64,000 bases of DNA from Actinostola sp. cb2023 (lineage: Eukaryota > Cnidaria > Anthozoa > Actiniaria > Actinostolidae): the NCBI GenBank assembly GCA_033675265.1, contig JAUJYZ010000929.1, forward strand, positions 62,001 through 126,000, read 5' to 3'. The notes under the pieces are model-generated. The model saw only the letters and a list, made by a program, of their open reading frames with translations, did no database searches and was not told where the DNA came from. Positions within the stretch are counted from its first letter, which is position 1, and each line of letters starts with the position of its first letter. Positions 55,229 to 64,000 of the stretch are shown piece by piece. The position numbers and the translations under genes are program-made.

Positions 55229-55573
55229 AGCGGTAATACGGGCATCAAAATCGTGCAACTTGTCGCGCAACATTGTTGCGTTGCAAGTTGCAGAGCAATG
55301 TTTCTCGTATTACCACCGTTCACCCAACTTGTCGCGCAACACATTTTCGTGTTGCAAGTTGCAAAACTTTGTTGCGCAAAGTAGAAGCTCTTTCTACTTC
55401 ATGGAACAAAGTTTTGCAACCTGCAACGAATGACCGAAAATTTAATTTGTTGCGCGACAAGTTGCACGAACGATGGTAATACGAGAAACATTGCTCTGCA
55501 ACTTGCAACGCAACAATCTGAAAATGTTGCGCGACAAGTTGCACGATTTTGTTGCCCGTATTACCGCACCTTA
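55229..55573. mobile_element. Complex palindromic MITE (GGTAATACGGGC ends)
   Basis: GGAGCGGTAATACGGGCATC at the left mirrors CCCGTATTACCGCACC at the right. Inside, GTGCAACTTGTCGCGCAACA and its reverse recur several times, so the whole 345 bp can fold into a branched structure. An A/G-rich tract follows (55576-55612). Confidence 0.85.
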
Positions 55574-55699
55574 TTTGAAAAAAAAGAAAAAAAGAAAAGA
55601 AAAAAAGAAGGTATACTGGTTTTTCAGCTAGCACTAGTGCCAGCATCTCACAATAAAGCTGATTATTTGTGTCAATGTAATTGCCGTTATTTATTTGCA

Positions 55700-56598
55700 T
55701 AGGTTTTCTTTGAAATTAACCAGACCACAAGCAACTACCACCATTTGAGTTGCTAGAGGTGAGATTGCAAGTAGAATTGTTATACCAACCAATTTAACAA
55801 CTTTAAGAGCGAGTCTCCATCAATTTCGCCTATGGCATGCAGAACACAAACATTCAAAATCCTTCAAATTTTGTCAGAATTAAGGCCTAGGTGAACTCGT
55901 TATGTTGTGTAAGTTTTATTTGAGTCAAGTAATTATTTTTGGAGAACGGCGCCGATTTTCGATTTTCGGGATCACGGTTTTGAGAGGCGATTTCATGGTA
56001 CTCATAAAACCAACAATAACAAATAATTTCCTACATTTCGCTTAACAAATGATATAATTTCGAGAAGGTGAGAATAGATCTCAAACAAAAAATAAATATT
56101 TTATCGATTTTCAAATTATTTTCTTATTGATGACACTAAGTTGACATCGTTACCTCAATCCAAATGAAGAAAACAATCCTCATGATCAGCCAAAGAATAC
56201 TATTTCATCTTCTAATATTCAAAAATTGAAATTCTGGAAGGCAAAATGCAACCCCCATTTATGCGAAAAAATGTGACTTTCAAAGTCACGCTCTGGGGAA
56301 AAGACAATTATTTACTCAATTGATACTCATCAAAACCGTTGAATGTCTTGGAAATAAATTCAATCAGACCAAAGCGAATACTTGCATTTATATTTTGAAA
56401 AAAATATTCAAAGCATGGTGAGCAAATACGAAACTTTTAGAAAAAATATCACACGTTCACAGGGTCAAACACAAGCAAACGAAAGCTTCATTGATGGTTG
56501 AGTTCGAATATTGACTGAGTAGCTTGGCTTTAAATACCTTGTATCGAGTGATATAATTCCTCAATGACTTACCTTGATGTGGCTGTATTCTTGGAGAA
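55700..56598. other. No gene seen
   Basis: AT-rich with many short frames. No domain, repeat array or splice-bounded exon that I can support. Confidence 0.4.
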
Positions 56599-56679
56599 TT
56601 AAACCACTAAAGACAGAGTTTTGTGAATCGAATGGGTCGGGAGTAAACAAGTCAACACGGCAAGATTGCATGACAAACA

Positions 56680-56901
56680 CCACAGGAAGCCCGTCATAGC
56701 CGGAAACTGAATTCCATATGTATCAAATTTTGCTTGATCCTGGTTTACCGATCTTAGTTGATGGCTCTTCCATACCACGATGTCCCTCTTCGCTTGCTGG
56801 TACATAAACCCAATGTCCTCCCTTTCTTCTCTTGATTCAATCTCTGAACACGAAGTTTCTATGTTCATCAGGACCTCATTTAACTTTTGCACTCGGAGCA
56901 A
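56680..56901 (-). pseudogene. Second partial copy of the zinc/DDE-like family
   Basis: The minus strand reads SCSEIESREEREDIGFMYQQ, AKRDIVVWKSHQLRSVNQDQ, which aligns with residues of the gene at 57141-60200 (EQKEDLMYDLNQAQDMVYQW, KSHIMRAEHQDRAKQ). It lies downstream of that gene on the same strand, so it is a tandem partial copy or another family member. Confidence 0.65.
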
Positions 56902-57140
56902 GTTGTGTTGTGATCGTGGTTACGTACGTAATTGACCTACGTAAAACTGTACGACTAGGAAATCTACTCCGATACGCTACTTGCTAAAACTAATTGTCAT
57001 CGCCTAGTATCGCTGGGCGGAACACCTAACCTCTCCTAACCTCTGTTTTATAATTCAGAATATAATAGACAAATTAGTTTTAGAAACAAATCACACCAAA
57101 AATAAATAATGTATTTTGACGTGGTAATGGCTACAAGTAC

Positions 57141-58962
57141 CTTTTCACTTTGATTCCAACTCGATTACCAATATCGACAACAGCTGCAAGTAAACTGTGG
57201 TTATGATAACACCCTGCTCCATCTGAACGCAGTAACACTTGTTTTATATCGGGCTTGCTTTCTTTGATAGTCTTCAGTACGTGCTCCAATATGGCGCACA
57301 CAGCGTACCAATCCTGTGCACAGCTGTCAAACAAGTGAGCATAAGATGTAATCTCTAGATTGCCGTCTGTGGCACTCTTTGAAACAGCGCATGTTACATG
57401 CCAGTTCATGCCTCGCTTGCCGTACCATTCGGATTGCTTTTCACGGTATCTGAGCTGTATGAACTTCATCGCCCAGTCCATGACAATGAATACAGTGTCG
57501 CACTGAAGAGTGTTTAGCGCATCTTGCTTTGCTCGATCTTGGTGTTCCGCTCTCATTATATGCGATTTCCATTGATAGACCATATCTTGGGCTTGGTTCA
57601 GGTCGTACATTAGGTCTTCTTTCTGTTCGGCACTGTAAAAGCTGATCAAAGGTGACTCAATTTCATCAACAATTGATTGGATGGTCTTCTTAAGCCTTTC
57701 ACATTCATCACAGCTACCAAGGTGCTCATGAGTACACACGTCTTGAAAATCCTTATTTTGGGGATCGCTGAGGGCAAAATGTCTACAGTGATCGGGACAG
57801 TTACTCTCATCTACACGACAGTGAGCTCTATATTCTGTTTTTAGATATCGTTTCCCAGACATAAGACCGTTTCTGGCTTCTTTGCACCATGTTGAGTCTG
57901 CACCCAAGTCTTGCAAGGTATCGACTAGTTTATGCATAGTCTCAAACGCCTCTGACCCACCTGCTGCAGTGTTATCAAGACCTTGGAGAGATTTTCTTTG
58001 AGAAGCTTCTCTGACGTTTAGAATTCTGAACAGCGTAGATCTCCCTAGGGGCTCGAATTCTTCTTCAGTACAGTGTTTGAAATACTGTTCGATCATCGTT
58101 GATCTTGTAACAGTCCTGATCACATTTGGCATGATGAGTTCCTCTCCAGACTTGAGTTTCAGGGCCCGAGTTCCATAAGCGACATCCTGATAGAAGTAGG
58201 GTTGGTCTACAAATGACAGAAAGTGATCCAGCTTTGATAAATCTATACGCACTCGGTGTTTCGGCTTTCTTTTAATACTCATTCCGATTCCAACGGTTTT
58301 AGCGTGTGCTCTTGCTTTCTTGATTTGCCGATCGCTCATATTTTCAAAAGGCTCGTGGATTTGTTTCAATTGTTTTGTGGTATAACGGGTTGCATAGATA
58401 CTAAGGATCTGCGTTTTGGTGTGTTTTTGGATGGCGCACTTTTGTATGCAGTGACCAAAGCTCTTAGATCATCATTTTCTATGTCGTCTCTTGTCTCCCG
58501 ATAAGCTTGTAGCAACTTGACACTATCTCTAGGGGCAATAACCTTACACACAGCTTGACACGCCTCATCAACTTTTTCTAAACAAGCAGCTTTTTCATTT
58601 CTTGTCGCTTCTTCCCATTCAGACACCAGCACAAAGGTTAGTGGCTCAACACTTTTGATGTCACTGAGTGATGCAATATTAGACATTGCTTGGTTGTACT
58701 CTTTCAGCACGCTTTGCGACTTTTCTGTTGTTTCATCATCCGAGTCTGATCTAATGTCGCGCCAATTTCCTGGAGTCCAATCAATATCGGCTTTACAATG
58801 GATTGTAGTTGAAGCGGGAGATTGGAAGCATTCCTGTATATTGACGAATGCTTCGTTTTTGCTTTTCCTATGAAATAAAAATGTAAGGATATAGCGACAA
58901 TACTCGCTACTATACCAACAACAACAACAACAACATCATAAGGTGGCAAGGCCAGAGTGTGT

Positions 58963-58993
<31 letters not shown>

Positions 58994-60200
58994 GGGGTTG
59001 TACCCTAAAAATAAAAATGCGGCTTACCACGTGCACCCGACCAGTCAACTGATTAGCCTTCTTCAGAAATCTAACACAGTATCTCGAAATCCCAGACCCA
59101 ACGGGCAGAAAAGATATCCACCCTATCCCATATCCGTACAGCCTATCAGTATAGACCAACACACACCCAACCCTCCACCCAGGGAAAGGCACAACAACTC
59201 GTAAGCGTGTATACAATTTCTAATTGGCTTTTTGTTATTTTATTCAAATGAACTGATTTATCATCCAAACTATAAAAACAGACAAAACAACAACGCTGCA
59301 ATCTGTACCTTGTTATCTCTGAAACGTCATATTGATATAGTACAGTCTCAGGTTGCTCCCTCAACCAACGCCATTCGCCTTTCAATTTACTACTGTGAAG
59401 TTTTCTACAGCTTTCACAGATAGCTGAGGTAAATAATATAAAATATAAAACGTTTGAAAGGATTTTTTGCATGAGGGGCTGTAGATGGTGTTTAATGTAA
59501 GAGTTATGGGCCCGATTGTTTTACTGTTTAATATCATGTTCGAAGGCCAAAAATTTAATATTTTGTGTCATGCAGACCACACTCCTATTTACACCCTCCT
59601 AGTACATGGGAAGATTGATTTTCGCACACTACCCCTCCCCCCTAAAACCATCGAATATATTATCTAGTTTTTCTATCCCCGCCATATTTAAAAGTAAGAT
59701 TACACAAAATCCCTCACGGTTTTGAATAGATAATAGCAAGTGACTTGATCTATCAGTAATTATGGATTTTTTAACTGTAAAATAATTAATTAACGGCGCA
59801 ACTTACGGGATCCAACAGGAATGAGGATATGAAAGACGTCAAGAATGTCTTTTGAGAGCTGAACATTTAAGACACGGCCGCTTTTGGTAGATTGTGACTT
59901 TCCCTTGTGTAGCGGATACTGGCAAGCTGTTTTAGGGGTGCTCCAATATTTCCCTAATCTTCCTCTGTGTGAGGGACAAACAAACAGTTCTTTGATTTGA
60001 GCGTCGCTGACGTCGAAATGTCCAGCGCGAGTGAGAATCAGTTGGTGTTCCGTCAATTTCTCACTTGAAAGATGATGCCTTCTCAGGTGGGAATCGATAT
60101 TCTCATTACATACTGACAAAGAGACTACTATACTACCATCTGTACCTCTAAACTCTCCACAGTTATCCTGGTCATAACTGGACATGAAGCAAATCGCCAT
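57141..60200 (-). CDS. Zinc-binding head + DDE-like domain protein, three exons
   Basis: Exon 1, 60200-59807, has Cys/His groups (DSHLRRHHL, FVCPSHRGRLGKYW, CQYPLHK) and ends DVFHILIPVGS with a GTAAGT donor. Exon 2, 59423-59309, begins after TTTACCTCAG and reads ICESCRKLHSSKLKG. Exon 3 begins at 58867 after TTTCATAG; both joins keep phase. It contains DIDWTPGNWRDIRSDSDD, then CDECERLKKT, FIVMDWAMKFIQLRYREKQ, WYGKRGMNWHVTCAV and LLRSDGAGCYHNHSL. The Asp residues in MDWAMKF and RSDGAGCYH suggest a DDE/RNase H-like fold. A one-base frame change lies near 58440. The frame ends at 57131, or at a possible GTACTT donor after 57141, so the third acidic residue is not seen. Function unknown. The family is multi-copy in invertebrates. 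Confidence 0.7.
58957..58997 (+). repeat. (GT)n(G)n microsatellite
   Basis: About 10 GT units followed by 21 G, with (CAA)n just upstream (58918-58933). It lies in intron 2 of the gene above. A long G run of this kind is prone to sequencing error. Confidence 0.97.
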
Positions 60201-61907
60201 GACTGTTCTTTTAATTTAGGTATTTAGGTCAATTAGCATATGTAGTTTTCATTCATTATCACCAAAATAAGTTTACAAACTAAAACCATATTTAAATTAT
60301 TTAAATGATTCAAAACATACTTTCGATACGAAATAGGCTACAACTTGCTGCTATGCATAAAAAAAACGTTTCTTTTAAAGAAGATTTTCCGACTGTTTAT
60401 GATTTCACTGAACGACGTCTTCAAAAGGAACCGAAATGTCACGCTACTTATGATAACTAGAATAAAAATACGTATAATTACCTTAACGCACCTAGCAAGG
60501 AAATAAATCGTTTTTTCGAAGTCTCAGCGAAATAAAATATTTCATTGCGAGAGAAAAGATTATATTTTTGATGAAAGTATGCTTCACAGTTCAAGGTGAG
60601 TTTGTTGTGTCACGCAATATATACTTCTCTCGTATCTAGTACGGGTTTATAAACCTCTGTAACCACTAAATTGTTCTAGTAAATAAAAAAATCCCAATGA
60701 AACAGTCATTTGTTGTAGTTACAAGGGTGACTGACATGTTTGAGCTGCAAAATATTGTATTTCTGGGGTTAAGCGGTTGGTAACGTGACCTGTGACGTTT
60801 TTGGTTAAAACGCTCAAATGACCATCTTAGACCGCTTGTTCGCTACCGAACGAGAGGGATACTCATCGATTTTACGCCAGAATCTAACACCTGTAGATAA
60901 AACCTTTCCTGTGAATTGAATTTTAGGTCAGATTTACATTCTACTTTTGAGAATTTTAATGTTAAAATAGGTCACATTTTCACGTCGCCACGATGAGGGC
61001 AAAGTGGGGTTACTTTGAATTGGGCTAGTGTACTTGGAATTTTTCAGAAATCAATGACATTTAACATTTACACTCACGAAATATAGTTTAGATCTTGGAG
61101 TAAAGCACAGGTTCACACCATTATTTTTCTGGAAATGGCGCAGGTGCAAAATCCTGTCATTTCGGTCTTGTCAAAGGCGCCATAATTGGTCCAGACCGGC
61201 AAACTCGAGTTTTAGACGGTACCAAAGCAAATAAAAGGTTTTTACAAAAAAGAAGTCGCGTTTCAAAACATGGGTACCAAAGCCTTTTCACCCGCAAAGA
61301 ATAAAGGAAATCTATTTTTTAACACCAAGTTGGTCGGACCGTTCTTAGGGGGACTGCCACTTAACTTATTCCGGCTAGAGACAATTATTTCATAAATACA
61401 CTAGCATAAAAATATTATTTTTTCTTGTCCTTCACTTGCAACCATGTGTTTACAATATAATTTCGAAATTTTCAAAGAAATCATCCTGAGTATTGAAGAC
61501 AAGGTTCGATCGCCACTTCACACGGCGGCTCAATGTTGTATATTCACAGAGCAAGTCGAAACTGAAACCAAAATGAAATATTCGAGCTTCATGGTTTGAT
61601 ACATTTTTGCAATTTTGAGTCGGACATCTCATGGGAGGTGTGTTGCTATCTTATGCGTTTAAAAGTTGCCAAAATGTTCTTGTAATCGTAGCAAAACCTG
61701 TTGTTATTTTGCAGAAATCAGTAAGCTGAAGTACCAAAGCATTTGAATTGTTGAGTATATGACGTCACTTCCTCTAGTTTATCGATTAGAAAACCGGCTC
61801 GCGATCGTGTAATGGCGGACGCTACATCACGAACTTTAGGGGCTAAAATGTATATCTTCCCGGTCTCGGATGAGATTACGGTTTGGCCAGGTAATGTAAT
61901 AGCACTT
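60201..61907. other. No gene seen
   Basis: Upstream of the zinc/DDE-like gene and downstream of the LINE. AT-rich, without long frames, tandem repeats or clear TIR pairs. Confidence 0.45.
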
Positions 61908-64000
61908 CTACTTTTGTAAGTGCGATTTATAGAACTTTTTCAAATTACGTCGTAGTGGCACTTTAAGCCACTCTTTGACATTGACCAAATCTTGATTTAG
62001 AAAATGGTTAATGCTATCAACATTATCAGATGCGAAAGTTAGATGAGTATCATCTGCATACATACGAGGCTGACAATGGGAAATACAGTTTGGGAGATCG
62101 TTGATGTAAAGGAGGAACAGCAAAGGCCCCAGGATGGTCCCCTGAGGAATGCCACATGATAGTGAACAGTTATCTGACAAATAGCCATTCACTAAGCATT
62201 TTTGATTGCGTTCACTCAGATAGGAATTGAACCAGTCATTAGAGATACCCCCAATGCCATACTCGTATAATTTCGACAAAAGAATGACATGGTCCACCGT
62301 ATCGAGAGCTTTTTTGAGATCTAAGAAAACTACGGCGTTTATTTCACCCTTGTCAATGTTAACAGCCCAATTGTCAGTAGCCTCGAGTAATGCAGTGACA
62401 GTAGAGTGAAGGTGTCGAAACCCTGACTGGTGACTAGAAAGTAGGTTATTATCAGTTAAATATGTGAAGACCTGATCGTAAACTAGTCTTTCAAACACTT
62501 TCGCCACTACCGGGATAATTGAGATTGGGCGGTAGTTATTCAGATCGTCACGTTTCCCCTGTTTGAATAGTGGAATAACTTTAGAACACTTCCAGTCATC
62601 TGGGAAAATGCCTGTGACAATAGAGCGATTGAAAATGGAACAAAGAGAGTAAGCAATCAGGTTAGCACATTCACAAAGTAGCCTGGCAGAGATTGAATCC
62701 AGGCCAGTTGCTTTAGATTTGCTTAGTTTAGATACTAATGAATAAACTGTAGTTATATTGGTTTGTTTTAGCTCGAATAAATTTGCATTGTTGGAAATAA
62801 AATCAAGATATTCTAAATGTGAGCGGCTTTCATCGGGTATTGCACTAGCTAACCTAGGCCCAACACTAGCGAAGTGTTCATTAAAGGCCTCAGCTAGCTT
62901 TTGTGCATCAACAATGGAGTTACCGTTATTGTTTATCTCTTTTATATTCGAGCTTTTCAATTTTCTTGCAGAGAGCTCATTAGCGATCCTCCAAGTCGCT
63001 CTTGAGTTCCCTGCATTGTCATGAAAAGCCTTCTTGTAATACGATTCTTTTGCATTTTTTATTTCGGTATTCACAGAATTGCGGCATTTCTTGTAATTTA
63101 GCCAATCCGCAGGAGTATTTGAACAAGAAGCTTTTAATTTCAAGACATCTCTTTCATGCATGTGTTGTTTTAGCTGAGATGTAATCCAGGGTGATTTGGC
63201 AACACGAACACGTTTTGTGCGTATGGGAGCATGCTTATCAACGACCTTATAAAAAATAGTTTTCCAAGCACACCACATACTGTTCGGATCATCATGTAGA
63301 TTTATACTGCCCCAATTATGTGAACAAATGTCATCACGAAAGTTTTGTGAGTTAAAGTGTTTAAACTTTCTATATGTCACCATAGAATGACCCTTGTTAG
63401 GTAGACCAATAGAAATTTTTCGATAGGCGTAAACAAGACTATGATCACTAATGCCGACGTGCGAGACACCGGAGCAAACCACCCGATCCGGACAATTAGT
63501 AAATATTAAATCAATCAAAGTTGACGAGGTTTCGGTAACTCGCGTTGGTTTGTTTATGAATTGATGTAAACTGTAGAGATCAGTTATGCTGGTCAGCCGA
63601 CGTGAATTATTATCCAGCTGCGTTGCAGCTAAATTACAATTCAAGTCACCAGCTATGTAAAATTCAATACCTTCGGCATCAAGCCTGCCAACGAGGGTTT
63701 CAAATGAACTAATTTGTCAATAGATGAATCCGTTGGCCTATACCATGTTGCAATGACAAAAGGCTTCGATCGTGGCTTACGAATTTCGACACATAGATTT
63801 TCGAGTTGGTCGAGGGATAAATCTATGCGTTGTGCGTAAGTGATAGTGGATAGAATGTAAAAACACACCCCTCCACCAAATCTCCCATTCACGCCTCGGT
63901 CACGACGGACAATATCATATCCCGGAATATACAGCTCGTTATCCGTAATTGACGAGTCAAGCCTTGATTCATTAATAGCTAAAACATCTATAGGATTGAC
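61908..64000 (-). pseudogene. CR1/L2-like LINE: endonuclease + RT, broken and 5'-cut by the window
   Basis: From the window edge leftward: VLAINESRLDSSITDNELYI (catalytic Glu region of the APE endonuclease), GRFGGGVCFYI, ATWYRPTDSS, a one-base frame change near 63710, then AGDLNCNLAATQLDNN and GISDHSLVYAY (Asp-His of the endonuclease). The RT follows (GLDSISARLL, NNYRPISIIPVVAKVFERLV, FLDLKKALDTVDH, GIPQGTILGPLLFLLYIND, MYADDTHLTF). After VKEWLKV the frame jumps to RRNLKKFYKSHLQK and stops, so the thumb and C-terminal third are deleted while the 3' end near 61870 is kept. Such proteins nick DNA and copy their RNA at the nick. The deletion and shift make it inactive. Confidence 0.92.

Noticed and set aside
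58704..59216. 170-residue minus frame with Pro and His-Thr runs
   Set aside because: Most of it is intron and (GT)n(G)n microsatellite; only the part from 58867 down is exon, in another frame.

Overview
This window is eukaryotic, repeat-rich, AT-leaning animal DNA. The evidence is spliced gene relics with GT/AG boundaries, APE-type non-LTR and Ty3/gypsy retrotransposons, PIF/Harbinger and Tigger/pogo transposons, many MITEs, and several protein families (SWIM+YqaJ, DUF7869-like, HIRAN-like, WHxxCY/KYHxxC proteins, P2X7-tail-like, Crypton-like recombinases) that I associate with cnidarian and other marine invertebrate genomes. An anthozoan is my best guess, not a proof. I see no bacterial operons, rRNA or ordinary tRNA genes. 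Almost every coding block is a mobile element or a decayed, multi-copy, mobile-associated gene.

1-4.2 kb: a broken minus-strand gene of the WHxxCY/KYHxxC family, split by a 2.4 kb imperfect palindrome whose arms carry the decayed Cys-rich C-terminal part of the same family. 5.8-8.3 kb: a 102-bp tandem array and scattered related repeats. 8.3-16.2 kb, minus strand: a decayed Ty3/gypsy element whose domains read gag - protease - integrase - RT - RNase H. This is the copia-like order described for Gmr1-like elements. Its integrase is split by eleven nearly identical 399-bp repeats. Each repeat holds a 69-nt exon-like block, a strong 5' splice site, an Sm-like site about 100 nt further on and a 3' hairpin, which is the layout of a spliced-leader or snRNA-type gene cluster.

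16.2-21.5 kb: a Tigger/pogo element has cut off the gag gene. It seems to carry two divergent genes, a DDE transposase and a HIRAN-like protein. A complete 2.94 kb Harbinger element (TTA target duplications, 24-bp TIRs, transposase plus Myb/SANT protein) sits inside the HIRAN-like gene, in a splice donor. 22-26.7 kb: a zinc-ribbon/cysteine-peptidase-like relic interrupted by a 66-bp palindromic insertion, a foldback element, a LINE 3' end and duplicated CCAAT-box blocks.

27.2-37.8 kb, minus strand: an Ulp1-like peptidase gene in many small exons (catalytic Cys changed to Gly), and upstream of it a DUF7869-like gene. 40.8-41.95 kb, plus strand: a run of coiled-coil exons that looks like a sound gene. 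42.2-52.1 kb, minus strand: relics of RecQ helicase, a coiled-coil protein, an OB-fold/zinc protein, a Crypton-like tyrosine recombinase, PIF1 helicase and SWIM+YqaJ exonuclease, all in one direction. A TTAA-flanked element holding a P2X7-tail-like exon lies among them.

52-56 kb: MITEs, including two apparently identical 265-bp copies. 56.7-60.2 kb, minus: a three-exon zinc-binding/DDE-like gene that is nearly intact, with a partial second copy downstream. 61.9-64 kb, minus: a CR1/L2-like LINE with internal deletion, running off the window edge. The genes do not form one pathway. They are layers of nested mobile elements, and the nesting gives relative ages.
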